Shown piece by piece: positions 18,596 through 28,472 of a DNA stretch of 64,000 bases. The position numbers and the translations under genes were made by a program. Source of the DNA: Nitrospirota bacterium (GTDB lineage: Bacteria; Nitrospirota; Leptospirillia; Leptospirillales; Leptospirillaceae). The notes beneath the pieces are model-generated. The model had not been told where the DNA came from. It did not search any database and saw nothing but the letters and a program-made list of their open reading frames with translations. Location: the NCBI GenBank assembly GCA_021828375.1, contig JAKARS010000004.1:21920-85919 (forward strand), written 5' to 3'. Every line of letters begins with the position of its first letter. The stretch's first letter is position 1.

Positions 18596-21214
18596 TTGAA
18601 AGTCTATGAACTGGCGCGCGAGCTCAAAATGGAAAGCAAGGCACTCCTGGCCAAGCTCAATCTCTGGGGGATCCATGCGCCTTCGCACATGGCCACTCTG
18701 GATGAACGGGCAGTCGCGACTGTTCGACAAAAAATGAAAAAAGGGAGCGAGTCTCCCGAACCCCCAAAGAAGCCGATTCTTATTAAAAAGAAATCATCAT
18801 CGGCTCCTGCAGAGGAGCCTGTGGCAACTCCTCAGACTCAAGAGACTGCCGTTGAGGAATCTCCCGCCTCTTCCCTCCCCGTGGAGGAGGAGAGCGATGA
18901 AGAAAAGATTGTAGCGAAGCCTTCGGTTCCCAAGGAGACGCCGTCACAGGAAGAGCCGATTAAGGTGCAGACTCCTCCGGCTTCGACCGTGCCGCCCGAC
19001 CTCCTTCCCAGAATTCCTGTGGAGACATGGACGGAGCCACTCGAGGTAGAAAAGTCGGCACGTCCCTCCGGGGCACCCCTTACCGCTGCAGAAAAAGAAA
19101 AAGCCTTGAAGGAGCGTGCTGGGGCTTCTGAGAAAAAAGGGAAGCCTGTTAAAGGGGCCAAGGAAAAAAATCAGAAGCTGGATCGCCTCCACCTTCTCAG
19201 GGAAGAGGATTTTGTCGACCTTGACGAGACGGGTGAAAGGGATGTCGCCACTCGGCAGGCTTCTCCTGCAGCTCCTGCCATCAAAACGGTAGCGCCAGGA
19301 CTTCCCCCTGAGGTGCCGCCAACTTCCCGTCCCTCGTTTCCTCGACCGGCCTTCAAAAAAGCAACACCTTTCAAGAAGAAAGGGAAGGGGGGGGCTGATT
19401 CTCGCAAGGGAGGGGCCGCCGCTCTCGACGGAACAAAGGCTCGCAAGAAGTCCATTCGTATCGATGCCGGCATCAGTGTCAAAGAGTTTGCCGATCGCAT
19501 GGGTGTCAAGGTTCAGGATGTCATCATGCGATTGATGTCCATGGGAGTGATGACCACGATTACGGAACCGGTCGATCCCGATGCGGCTCTTCTTGTGGCC
19601 GAACAAATGGGGATTGCCGTCGAGATACAGCAGGAAGAACCCGAGGATGCCATCCTTGGAGAAACTGAAGACTCCGAAGAGGACCTCGTGCCACGTCCGC
19701 CTGTGGTGACCATCATGGGCCATACCGACCACGGAAAAACTTCGCTTCTTGATGCCATCAGAAAAAGTAAGGTGGCGGAAGGTGAAGCGGGGGGAATCAC
19801 TCAGCATATCGGAGCCTACACGGTCTCCATTAATGGGCGGGACATCACCTTTCTTGACACTCCTGGCCATGAGGCCTTTACGGCGATGCGTGCTCGCGGG
19901 GCGAAGGCCACCGATGTGGTGGTTCTTGTGGTCGCAGCCGATGACGGGGTGATGCCGCAGACTCTCGAGGCTATCAATCATGCCAAGGCGGCAGACGTTC
20001 CGATCGTGGTGGCGCTTAACAAGATCGACAAGCCCGAAGCCAATCCGGATCGGGTGAAGCAGGCATTGGCTGAGCATGGCTTGTCTCCAGAAGAGTGGGG
20101 CGGCTCGACGATCTATTGCCCTGTATCGGCAAAAAAACGGACGGGCTTGGATCACCTTCTCGAAATGATTCTTCTGCAGGCCGATGTTCTTGATCTCAAG
20201 GCCAATCCGAACCGTCGGGCCCGCGGACTTGTCATTGAGTCCCGACTTGATCGCGGGAGGGGAATTGTGGCGTCGGTTCTGGTTCAGAAGGGGACACTGA
20301 GGGTGGGAAACTTTCTCGTTCTCGGAGCTCAGGTTGGCCGGGTGAGAAGTCTGAACGATGCCTATGGCCACAAGGTCAATGAAGTGACTCCTTCGCACTC
20401 CGCCGAGGTTGTAGGTCTCGATGGGATGCCGCAGCCGGGCGATGTTTTTGTGGCCGTTGAAGACGAAAAGCTTGGTCGGCAGGTTGCCATGGCCCGTCAG
20501 GCACGCCACAGGGCTGCCCAGCTCCTCCAGACAAAGAAGGTGACGCTCGAAGATCTCTACAATCAGATTGAAGAGGGAGTCATCAAGGACCTGAACCTTA
20601 TCCTCAAGGTGGACGTTCAGGGTTCGATCGAGCCGATCCGTCAGGCCATTGGCAAGCTAGAAAATTCGAAGGTCCGGGTTCGCTTCATCCATGAAGGCGT
20701 GGGGGGAATCCGGGAGACGGATGTTCTCCTCGCTCAAGCCTCCAACGCCGTCATATTTGGCTTCAATGTTCGTCCGGAACCGAAGGCCTTGGCCCTTGCG
20801 GAAAGGGAGAAGGTCGAGATGAAGTTCTACTCGGTCATCTACGATGCCGTTGAGGATGTGCGGAAGGCAATGGAAGGGATGCTCTCTCCCATTATCCGCG
20901 AGAAATTCCTGGGACGTGCCGAAGTTCGTCAGGTTTACAACATCAGCCGCGTTGGGACAGTGGCCGGATGTTATGTCTCCGAGGGGATGATCCAGCGTGC
21001 CGGGACCATTGTGAAACTGATCCGGGACGGGGTTGTCATCTACGAAGGGAAGATCGAGGCCCTCAAAAGATTCAAGGATGATGTGAAGGAAGTGGCCGCC
21101 GGGTACGAATGCGGAATCTCCATTGAGAATTATCGGGATATCAAGACAGGTGACATGATCGAGTGCTTTGTCCAGGAAAAAGTGGCCGGAAAGCTTGAAA
21201 CGATATCCTCATGA
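18596..21214 (+). CDS. infB: Translation initiation factor IF-2
   Basis: [66 protein letters not shown]. Confidence 0.98.
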   Translation: MKVYELARELKMESKALLAKLNLWGIHAPSHMATLDERAVATVRQKMKKGSESPEPPKKPILIKKKSSSAPAEEPVATPQTQETAVEESPASSLPVEEESDEEKIVAKPSVPKETPSQEEPIKVQTPPASTVPPDLLPRIPVETWTEPLEVEKSARPSGAPLTAAEKEKALKERAGASEKKGKPVKGAKEKNQKLDRLHLLREEDFVDLDETGERDVATRQASPAAPAIKTVAPGLPPEVPPTSRPSFPRPAFKKATPFKKKGKGGADSRKGGAAALDGTKARKKSIRIDAGISVKEFADRMGVKVQDVIMRLMSMGVMTTITEPVDPDAALLVAEQMGIAVEIQQEEPEDAILGETEDSEEDLVPRPPVVTIMGHTDHGKTSLLDAIRKSKVAEGEAGGITQHIGAYTVSINGRDITFLDTPGHEAFTAMRARGAKATDVVVLVVAADDGVMPQTLEAINHAKAADVPIVVALNKIDKPEANPDRVKQALAEHGLSPEEWGGSTIYCPVSAKKRTGLDHLLEMILLQADVLDLKANPNRRARGLVIESRLDRGRGIVASVLVQKGTLRVGNFLVLGAQVGRVRSLNDAYGHKVNEVTPSHSAEVVGLDGMPQPGDVFVAVEDEKLGRQVAMARQARHRAAQLLQTKKVTLEDLYNQIEEGVIKDLNLILKVDVQGSIEPIRQAIGKLENSKVRVRFIHEGVGGIRETDVLLAQASNAVIFGFNVRPEPKALALAEREKVEMKFYSVIYDAVEDVRKAMEGMLSPIIREKFLGRAEVRQVYNISRVGTVAGCYVSEGMIQRAGTIVKLIRDGVVIYEGKIEALKRFKDDVKEVAAGYECGISIENYRDIKTGDMIECFVQEKVAGKLETISS

Positions 21215-21515
21215 CAGGAATCCTGAGAAGCGCTCGGCCATCGGACACCTTATCCTCGTTCTCTTCATCCCTGATGCCCGTTCGCTGAAAGACAAGCGGC
21301 AGGTTCTCCAGAGCCTGCTCTCCCGTGTCAGGGAACGGTTTCCCGTTTCTGTGGCAGAAACGGGCTATCAGGATCTATGGCAACGGTCGGTTGTCGAGGC
21401 CGTCATGATCAGTGCGGATTCTGATCTTCATGCCAGGATCTTCGAAAAGGTCATCGACCTTTTTCGCTCCGATCCCTTTGTTGAACTTCAGGATGTTCAT
21501 CAGGAGGTCCTGTGA
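21168..21515 (+). CDS. DUF503 (YlxP-like) protein; start uncertain
   Basis: [56 protein letters not shown] between infB and rbfA; only TTG 21168 or non-canonical starts available. Confidence 0.75.
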   Translation: MSRKKWPESLKRYPHDRNPEKRSAIGHLILVLFIPDARSLKDKRQVLQSLLSRVRERFPVSVAETGYQDLWQRSVVEAVMISADSDLHARIFEKVIDLFRSDPFVELQDVHQEVL

Positions 21516-21874
21516 GAAAGGACTACGGCTTTCGCCGGGCCGACAGGGTGGCCTCCGAAATCCGGGAAATTATGGCGACCGTCGTGGCCCGCTACTTCCG
21601 GGAGCCCCGTATTGCCAGCGTGACCATTACAAGGGTGCGCCTCTCTGATGATCTTCGGAATGCCACGGTGTTTTTTGCCGTCTTTCCCGGAGAAGATCCT
21701 CAGTCCATGGGAGAGATTTTGGAGCGCCATTCTCCGATCCTTCGGAAGGAGATGGCCCGTCAGCTCCGGATTAAATATATCCCCCGTCTTTCCTTCGTCC
21801 ATGATAATGGAAACGACGAGGAAGGAAGAATAGAGTCTCTGTTTGATCAAATCTCCGGGGAAGATGTTCCGTGA
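21512..21874 (+). CDS. rbfA: Ribosome-binding factor A
   Basis: YGFRRADRVASEIREIMATVV...LRNATVFFAVF...ARQLRIKYIPRLSFVHD. Confidence 0.94.
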   Translation: MRKDYGFRRADRVASEIREIMATVVARYFREPRIASVTITRVRLSDDLRNATVFFAVFPGEDPQSMGEILERHSPILRKEMARQLRIKYIPRLSFVHDNGNDEEGRIESLFDQISGEDVP

Positions 21875-22833
21875 GTTTTTTTGATCCGGAGAATCCGGTG
21901 AAGGTTTCGGGGATGCTCCTCGTTGACAAACCGGCTGGGCCAACCTCCCACGACATCGTTCATCGGGTCAGAAAGCTTTCTGGCATTGATAAGGTCGGAC
22001 ACGGTGGAACTCTGGATCCGATGGCATCGGGGCTCCTTCCCCTTCTCGTGGGAGAGGCGACGAAAATGTCGTCGTTTATTCTGGCCGATGACAAGTCCTA
22101 CGAGTTTGATCTGACCCTCGGGGCCACAACCGATACGGATGACAGTACGGGAGTGGTCGTCTCAACCTCTTCTGTTCCGGAGGATCTTTCCTCTTCGCGA
22201 TTGAGGGCGATCACGAGAGATTTCGAGGGAGAGAGGTTGCAACAGCCTCCCATGTACTCGGCTGTAAAACAACAAGGAGTTCCTCTCTACAAGCTCGCCA
22301 GAAAAGGCGTCACGGTTCCCAGGGAATCCCGAAGGATTGAAATCTATTCGCTGGAACTCCTTGCAGTGGAGCCTCCGGTCCTGACCTTTCGGGTTCATTG
22401 TTCGAAAGGAACATATATTCGGGTTCTGGCGCGAGAGATAGGTGAGGCACTGTCCACGGGTGCCCATCTTAGCCGGCTTCGGCGACTGTCAGTGGGAACC
22501 TTTTCGCTGGGCGAGGCGACGGCTCTTGCTGTCATGGAAAAAGAGTGGAAGGCCCCTGACTTCACCAGGAACCTGCTGGGGCCGGATCGGGTTTTTGATG
22601 CTTTGCCGGGAGTGCGTCTTCTCGGAGAAGCCTCCACACGCCTTCTGAAGGGCGCTCTTTTGCCGGCGACGGCAATTTTTCGCCGAGAAGGATTGTTTCA
22701 CATGAAGGATATGATTAGAATACTCGGACAGGATGGAAAAATCCGGGCGATTGCAGAAGCCCTGCGCGAGGGTGAGAGCTTGGGAGATTTTCCATTGGGA
22801 ATCCCCTTTGCGAGGGTCTCGCTCGTATTCTAG
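21871..22833 (+). CDS. truB: tRNA pseudouridine(55) synthase TruB
   Basis: GMLLVDKPAGPTSHDIVHRVRKLSGIDKVGHGGTLDPMASGLLPLLVGEATK. Confidence 0.96.
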   Translation: MSFFDPENPVKVSGMLLVDKPAGPTSHDIVHRVRKLSGIDKVGHGGTLDPMASGLLPLLVGEATKMSSFILADDKSYEFDLTLGATTDTDDSTGVVVSTSSVPEDLSSSRLRAITRDFEGERLQQPPMYSAVKQQGVPLYKLARKGVTVPRESRRIEIYSLELLAVEPPVLTFRVHCSKGTYIRVLAREIGEALSTGAHLSRLRRLSVGTFSLGEATALAVMEKEWKAPDFTRNLLGPDRVFDALPGVRLLGEASTRLLKGALLPATAIFRREGLFHMKDMIRILGQDGKIRAIAEALREGESLGDFPLGIPFARVSLVF

Positions 22834-22861
22834 GGAGCAGGGTTCCGGAGAGGGATTTACT

Positions 22862-22920
22862 GGCCCGGACGTGTGTCGCGGGGTGCCGGGACCATGACAA
22901 ATCACGGGCTCATTCGGGCC
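22862..22920 (+). promoter_or_regulatory. Candidate structured leader (S15 autoregulatory-type) upstream of rpsO
   Basis: Outer stem GGCCCG (22862-22867)/CGGGCC (22915-22920) with alternative inner CCCGG/CCGGG pairing, just 5' of the rpsO RBS. Confidence 0.35.
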
Positions 22921-22952
22921 AAAAGTTCGTTTTTAACTAGGGAGTTTTTCTC

Positions 22953-23222
22953 ATGGCATTAAGCAAGGAAAAAAAGCAGGAAGTTATCGAATCTTTTAAA
23001 ATTTCTGGCAATGACACCGGATCTGTTGAGGTTCAGGTTGCCATACTGACGGAGCGTATCAACCAGCTGGGAGAGCACTTCAAGAAGTTCCCTAAGGATG
23101 TCCATTCCCGAAGGGGTCTCCTTTTGATGGTGAGCCGCAGGAGACGCCATCTCAAATACCTTCAGTCAAATAACCCGGCCAAGTACCAGGAAATCATCAG
23201 CCGCTTGGGTCTCCGCCGCTAG
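22953..23222 (+). CDS. rpsO: 30S ribosomal protein S15
   Basis: [47 protein letters not shown]. Confidence 0.98.
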   Translation: MALSKEKKQEVIESFKISGNDTGSVEVQVAILTERINQLGEHFKKFPKDVHSRRGLLLMVSRRRRHLKYLQSNNPAKYQEIISRLGLRR

Positions 23223-23388
23223 GCGCTAGGCCAGACAGTATTCCCGAATGGACAATCTGTAAAGCCTCCCTCAACGACCTCAGGGTTCATTGAGGGCCTG
23301 CCCGGGGACTCCCTGAAGCAGTCGGCTCAAACGTCTTTCAATCAATGATGTCTCGTGACACAAGAACACGGAAAGGATCCCCCCCAGA

Positions 23389-25518
23389 ATGAAGCCAGTT
23401 ACAGTTGAAGTTGCCGTCGGAGGAAAGACGGTCAGGATCGAGACAGGACGTATGGCTCGCCAGGCCGACGGAGCCGCGGTTCTCTGGGTCGAGGGGACAG
23501 TGATTATCGCCACAGCTGTTGCGGCAAAGACCGTCAAGCCGGGAACCGATTTTCTTCCTCTGACAGTGGACTACCAGGAGCGGGCCTATGCCGCGGGAAA
23601 AATCCCGGGAGGATTCTTCAAGAGAGAAGGAAAGCCGTCTGAGCGAGAGATATTGAACAGCCGCCTCGTCGACCGTCCTCTGCGTCCGCTCTTTCCTGAA
23701 GGGTTCTACTACGACACCCAAGTGATCGCCTCCGTGGTCTCCGCAGACCGGAGCGGGGTCACTGATGTGATGGCCGTTGTGGCGGCATCCACTGCGTTGA
23801 CCATTTCCGACATTCCTTTTAATGATCCTCTTGGCGCTGTTCGTGTGGGCTATGTGAATGGCCAGTTTGTGATCAACCCCGACATTGAGGCCCAGGAGCA
23901 ATCCAGCCTCGATCTCGTGGTGGCAGGAACGGCTGATGCCATCATGATGGTGGAAGGCAAGGCGGACGAGGTTTCCGAAGAGCTCTTCCTCGAGGCGATC
24001 CGGACAGCCCACGCTGCCTGCCAGCCGATCATTGCCGCCCAGCGCGAACTTCAGCAGAAAATTGGAAAGGCCAAGCGGGCTCTTCCCAAAGTTCCCGTGC
24101 GTCCCGAGCTCATGGAGAAAATCCGATCAGGGGGGCGTGATGCCCTTTCGGGAATCCTTGTTGTTTCGGACAAGAAGGTTCGGGAGGAGAAAACTGCCGA
24201 GATTCGGAGCTCTCTTGCCAAGGAGCTATTTCCCGAAGGATTTGCCGACCCCATGCAGGAAAAGGAGTTCTCCAACGGATTCCATGAGCTCGAGCGAGAG
24301 CTCCTGCGTGCCATGGTTCTCGATCGCGGGATCCGTGCCGATGGTCGCTCCACGACGGAGATCCGTCCCATCACAATCGAGGTAGGAATCCTTCCCCGAA
24401 CCCATGGATCGGCCCTCTTTACCCGAGGAGAGACCCAGAGCCTTTCCGTGGCGACTCTCGGAACTTCCGATGACGAACAACGGATCGACTCCCTGGAGGG
24501 AGAATCCCACAAGCGGTTCATGCTTCACTATAACTTTCCGGCCTTCTCGGTTGGGGAAGTCAAGCCGATGCGGGGGCCGGGGCGTCGGGAGATTGGCCAT
24601 GGAAATCTTGCAGAGAGAGCCCTCATCCCGGTTCTGCCGTCGAAGGACGACTTTCCCTATTCGATCCGGCTTGTGTCCGACATTCTGGAATCGAATGGTT
24701 CGACCTCCATGGCCACCGTCTGTGGCGGAACTCTGGCCATGATGGATGCCGGCATTCCCATCAAGGCCCCCGTCGCCGGAATCGCCATGGGTCTGATCAA
24801 GGAAGGAGACAGAATCGCAATTCTGTCAGATATTCTGGGGATCGAGGATCATCTTGGTGATATGGATTTCAAGGTGACCGGAACGGATGTCGGTGTCACT
24901 GCGGTTCAGATGGACATCAAGATCAAGGGCATTACCCTTGAGATCATGAAGAAATCTCTCGAACAGGCCCGTGTCGGTCGGATTCACATCATGGGAAAGA
25001 TGAAGGAGGCCTTGCCGTCCGTTCGCTCCCAGATGTCTCCCTATGCGCCTCGCATCATGACCATCCAGATCAAGCAAGACAAAATCAGGGAGGTCATTGG
25101 GCCCGGCGGAAAGATGATTCGCAGTATCACCGAACGGACGGGTGCCAAGATCGAAATCGAGGATTCTGGTGTGATCCATGTGGCCTCCGCCGATGAGGAA
25201 GCCGCAAAGAAGGCCATCGAAATCATTCATCAGATCGTTGCCGAGGCGGAAGTGGGCAAGATCTATCTTGGCAAGGTCAAGACCGTTGCCGAATATGGGG
25301 CTTTTGTGGAAATCATGCCTGGCACCACCGGTCTTTGCCATGTATCCCAACTTGAACCCCGTCGCGTCGAGAAGGTGACCGATGTGGTCAACGAGGGGGA
25401 CGAGATTGTCGTGAAGGTTCTGGAAGTGGACCGTCAGGGAAAAATTCGCCTTTCCCGGAAGGAAGCCATCGCCGAGGAAGGGGAGGGACGCGAAACGCGG
25501 GCCTCTGCCACCCACTAG
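23389..25518 (+). CDS. pnp: Polyribonucleotide nucleotidyltransferase
   Basis: RPLRPLFPEGFYYDTQVIASVVS; KH domain IREVIGPGGKMIRSITERTGAKIEIED; S1 domain. Confidence 0.98.
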   Translation: MKPVTVEVAVGGKTVRIETGRMARQADGAAVLWVEGTVIIATAVAAKTVKPGTDFLPLTVDYQERAYAAGKIPGGFFKREGKPSEREILNSRLVDRPLRPLFPEGFYYDTQVIASVVSADRSGVTDVMAVVAASTALTISDIPFNDPLGAVRVGYVNGQFVINPDIEAQEQSSLDLVVAGTADAIMMVEGKADEVSEELFLEAIRTAHAACQPIIAAQRELQQKIGKAKRALPKVPVRPELMEKIRSGGRDALSGILVVSDKKVREEKTAEIRSSLAKELFPEGFADPMQEKEFSNGFHELERELLRAMVLDRGIRADGRSTTEIRPITIEVGILPRTHGSALFTRGETQSLSVATLGTSDDEQRIDSLEGESHKRFMLHYNFPAFSVGEVKPMRGPGRREIGHGNLAERALIPVLPSKDDFPYSIRLVSDILESNGSTSMATVCGGTLAMMDAGIPIKAPVAGIAMGLIKEGDRIAILSDILGIEDHLGDMDFKVTGTDVGVTAVQMDIKIKGITLEIMKKSLEQARVGRIHIMGKMKEALPSVRSQMSPYAPRIMTIQIKQDKIREVIGPGGKMIRSITERTGAKIEIEDSGVIHVASADEEAAKKAIEIIHQIVAEAEVGKIYLGKVKTVAEYGAFVEIMPGTTGLCHVSQLEPRRVEKVTDVVNEGDEIVVKVLEVDRQGKIRLSRKEAIAEEGEGRETRASATH

Positions 25519-25537
25519 ATCGTTCTCGGGTCCGTTC

Positions 25538-25566
25538 TTGTTTTTTTGAATGGGGTTTGCCATAAT
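25538..25566 (+). promoter_or_regulatory. Putative sigma70-type promoter of the micro-gene 25726..25848
   Basis: TTGTTT (25538-25543)-17 nt-CATAAT (25561-25566). Confidence 0.4.
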
Positions 25567-25592
25567 GCTTCCTGTCTTATCAGTCTGGTGAT

Positions 25593-25694
25593 TTGGCAGG
25601 GGATGTGGATCCGCAAGGATCTTTAGCCAAGGCCTGCCCCCCAAAGGGAAAGGGCAGGAGTCATTCGCATTCGTCCCAGATTTTTTCTGGGACG
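25593..25694 (+). promoter_or_regulatory. Structured 5' leader with mutually exclusive helices
   Basis: GGCAGG (25595-25600)/CCTGCC (25633-25638) enclosing GGATCC-GCAA-GGATCT (25607-25622), competing with CCTGCCC (25633-25639)/GGGCAGG (25652-25658); then CGTCCCAGA-ttttt-TCTGGGACG (25672-25694). Confidence 0.5.
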
Positions 25695-25725
25695 GGCGCG
25701 AGACAATCATCGAGGAGGTCTGTCA

Positions 25726-25848
25726 ATGGATGTGAACAAAGGTGCTACAGGGCTTGTGGTCGTGGCCATCATCATGGCGGTTGTCTGGGGCGGACTCTCT
25801 ATGTATGTCGGGGTGAATCCCTTCTTCCTTCCGACCGGAGTTCATTAA
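25726..25848 (+). CDS. 40-aa single-TM micro-protein (possible cytochrome oxidase subunit IIa-like)
   Basis: AGGAGG (25713-25718) 7 nt before ATG; MDVNKGATGLVVVAIIMAVVWGGLSMYVGVNPFFLPTGVH; followed by a strong terminator. Confidence 0.65.
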   Translation: MDVNKGATGLVVVAIIMAVVWGGLSMYVGVNPFFLPTGVH

Positions 25849-25926
25849 TCCCCGAGACGTTTGCTTTGTCTTCCGGAGTTCCCTCCGGATATCTTTTTCG
25901 GCCTTTATTCTTATCTTCCTTTGCAG

Positions 25927-25957
25927 GGTGCCTGCCTTCGGGTGGGCACCTTTTTTT
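25927..25957 (+). terminator. Rho-independent terminator with UUCG tetraloop
   Basis: GGTGCCTGCC-TTCG-GGTGGGCACC (10 bp including two G-U pairs) followed by TTTTTTT. Confidence 0.92.
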
Positions 25958-26092
25958 GCATGGATGTCTCTGTCGGGAGTCTTGCGCATCCCCTTTCCCC
26001 TAACGGCATAAACACGTTCTTCTCCCTGTCCGAGGATTCGGACCCGGGACTCTCCGACTCTTGGGTCGAGGGACTATCAAGAAAGAGCCGCG

Positions 26093-27328
26093 ATGCCCTA
26101 CATAAAGCACACTCTCTCAAATGGGCTTGCCGTTTACAGCGATCCCGTCACCTCCTCCCGCTCAGCCGCCATTGGTGTCTGGGTGCGGGCCGGCTCCCGT
26201 TACGAGTCTCCCAAGGAGGCCGGTATGACCCATTTTCTGGAGCACATGTGCTTTAAGGGGACCCCCTCCCGCAATGCCCAGGAGATTGCCAACGAGATGG
26301 ACTTCCTGGGAGGGGAGATGAACGCCTTTACCTCCCAGGAGATGACCTGCTTCTATGCCCATCTTCTGACAGAAAATGTCTCCCGGGCCGCCCTTCTCCT
26401 GGGGGATCTCCTCACCCGATCAACCTTTGATGGAGAGGAGCTCGATCGGGAGAGGGGGGTTGTGATCGAGGAGATTGCAGAGTCCCGCGACGACCCGGAC
26501 GATCTTGTGACCCAGAACCTCTATGAGGCCCACTTTGGGGCCCATCCCCTGTCCCGCCCGATTCTGGGAACGGAAGAGTCCCTCTCCTCTTTCTCCCGCG
26601 AGGATGTTCAGAGTTACTTCCGGCGGAACTACCATTCCGGTTCGATGTTTGTGACCGTTTCCGGTCGATTTTCCTGGCCCTCCCTCCGGGAGTCCCTCGA
26701 GCAGGCCTTCTCCGATCTTCCCTTGGCACCTAGCCAAAGGACGGAAGACGGATCCGCGTTTCTCCCGGCCTATGGAAAGACGCAAAAGGAGAAAAAGCTG
26801 GAGCAGGTCCATGTGGCCATCGGGATGCCGGGCCTTCCTGTGGCCCACCCGGATCAGACGCTCCTTCGTCTTTTGAATGTCCATCTTGGGGGAGGAATGA
26901 GCTCGCGTCTTTTCCAGGAGGTTCGGGAGAAGAGAGGGCTCGCCTATTCGGTCTATTCCACCGGGCAATCCTTTGCCGATGGGGGGCTGGTCAGGATTTC
27001 GGCCTCGACGCGTCCCTCCAAGAAGCGGGAGCTTTTGGAGATTCTCGGAGAGGAAATTGCCCGCCTTGAATCGGTTCCCTTGACGGACGAGGAGCTCTCC
27101 CGAGCGAAGAATCAGGTGAAATCCTCACTTCTTTTGGGGCTTGAGTCCATTGGAACCCGGATGAACAAGATGGGCCGGGATATCCTTTATTGGGGGGAAG
27201 AGGTTCCGGTGGAAACCATTGAGGCGAGGATCGATTCCGCCACCCCGGAGGATATCCTTCGTCTGGCGCGGGCGCAGGGCTTTTCCGCGTCCCGTTCCCT
27301 TTCCGTTCTGGGTCCGGAGAAGGAATAA
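26093..27328 (+). CDS. M16 family zinc metallopeptidase
   Basis: HFLEHMCFKGT (HxxEH), GGEMNAFTSQEMTCFYAHLL, GMSSRLFQEVREKRGLAYSVYS. Confidence 0.95.
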   Translation: MPYIKHTLSNGLAVYSDPVTSSRSAAIGVWVRAGSRYESPKEAGMTHFLEHMCFKGTPSRNAQEIANEMDFLGGEMNAFTSQEMTCFYAHLLTENVSRAALLLGDLLTRSTFDGEELDRERGVVIEEIAESRDDPDDLVTQNLYEAHFGAHPLSRPILGTEESLSSFSREDVQSYFRRNYHSGSMFVTVSGRFSWPSLRESLEQAFSDLPLAPSQRTEDGSAFLPAYGKTQKEKKLEQVHVAIGMPGLPVAHPDQTLLRLLNVHLGGGMSSRLFQEVREKRGLAYSVYSTGQSFADGGLVRISASTRPSKKRELLEILGEEIARLESVPLTDEELSRAKNQVKSSLLLGLESIGTRMNKMGRDILYWGEEVPVETIEARIDSATPEDILRLARAQGFSASRSLSVLGPEKE

Positions 27329-28089
27329 TGCTCGGAAAGCCTGCCCTTCCCATTCGCCTGGGTGTCAACATTGACCATGTTGCCACCTTGCGTCAGGCTC
27401 GGGGCGAGTTTGATCCGGACCCCCTCTTTGCGGCTCATCTTGCCCGTCTGGCAGGCGCCGATCAAATCGTTCTTCATGTTCGTGAAGATCGTCGGCATGC
27501 CAATGAGAGCGATCTTCGCCGCCTTCGGGAAACATCCTCCCTTCCCCTCAATCTCGAGATGGCGCTCTCCCCCGAGATGGAGCTTATGGCCATTTCCCAT
27601 CGCCCTGAACGGGTGACTCTCGTGCCAGAAAAACGCCAGGAGCGGACCACCGAAGGAGGCCTTGTTTTGGACGAGAGTTTTCTCGGCCGATTGCGTCCCT
27701 TTGTTGCCCGCTGTCGGGACGCAGGGATCCGGGTCTCCCTTTTCATGGACCCTGATCCTGAGATGGTTGCCCGTGCGGAGGGAACCGGAGTGGATCAGGT
27801 GGAGATCCATACGGGTCCCTATGCCCGGGCCTTCGGCGGAGCGGGGGAGGGAGGGGCCCTGCAGGATCTTGTCCGCACCGCTGAGGTCCTCCATCGTATG
27901 GGGCTTCTGGTGGCGGCGGGACACGGCCTCACCGTCCACAATCTTCCGGCTGTTCTAGCTCTTCCCCATCTTTCGGAAGTGAACATTGGCCACAGTATCG
28001 TGGCCCGGGCCGTTCTTCTGGGAATGCCGGAGGCCGTGGGAGAAGTCAGAAGACTGCTCCTTCCCTCCTGGCAAGGAGAGAGGCCATGA
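27328..28089 (+). CDS. pdxJ: Pyridoxine 5'-phosphate synthase PdxJ
   Basis: LGVNIDHVATLRQARG; HVREDRRHANESD; VTLVPEKRQERTTEGGL; GHGLTVHN. Confidence 0.97.
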   Translation: MLGKPALPIRLGVNIDHVATLRQARGEFDPDPLFAAHLARLAGADQIVLHVREDRRHANESDLRRLRETSSLPLNLEMALSPEMELMAISHRPERVTLVPEKRQERTTEGGLVLDESFLGRLRPFVARCRDAGIRVSLFMDPDPEMVARAEGTGVDQVEIHTGPYARAFGGAGEGGALQDLVRTAEVLHRMGLLVAAGHGLTVHNLPAVLALPHLSEVNIGHSIVARAVLLGMPEAVGEVRRLLLPSWQGERP

Positions 28090-28472
28090 TTGTGGGCGTG
28101 GGGGTCGATCTTGTGCGCATTGACCGGATTGGCCGCCTTCTTGATCGCTACGGATCACGCTTTGCCAGGAAGGTCTTCACGCCCACAGAGTGGACGGAGT
28201 CAGGGGGAAGGGCGTCTCACCTGGCGGGACGATTTGCCGTCAAGGAGGCCGTTCTCAAGGCCTTGGGGACCGGCCTCTCCGGAGGGATCGCCTGGCATGA
28301 TGTGGAGACTCTCTCCCGAGAATCCGGGGCTCCCGAGGTGCGGACCTCCGGCGTCGTCCGATCACTCCTGGAAAGAAAGGGACCCGTTTGCATCTGGGCC
28401 TCCATTAGCCATGAGCGGGAGAATGCGGTCGCAATGGTCATACTCGAAGGAGGGGACCGGTGCGTGTCGTAA
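28086..28472 (+). CDS. acpS: Holo-[acyl-carrier-protein] synthase AcpS
   Basis: VGVDLVRIDRI...LAGRFAVKEAVLKALGTGLSGGIAWHDVE. Confidence 0.94.
   Translation: MIVGVGVDLVRIDRIGRLLDRYGSRFARKVFTPTEWTESGGRASHLAGRFAVKEAVLKALGTGLSGGIAWHDVETLSRESGAPEVRTSGVVRSLLERKGPVCIWASISHERENAVAMVILEGGDRCVS

Noticed and set aside
18944-20509. 521-aa antisense ORF
   Set aside because: Lies entirely opposite infB, whose coding is unambiguous; composition-driven shadow ORF
25593-26003. 136-aa ORF across the micro-gene region
   Set aside because: Crosses the leader hairpins and the UUCG terminator; the 40-aa frame has the SD and a TM, this one does not
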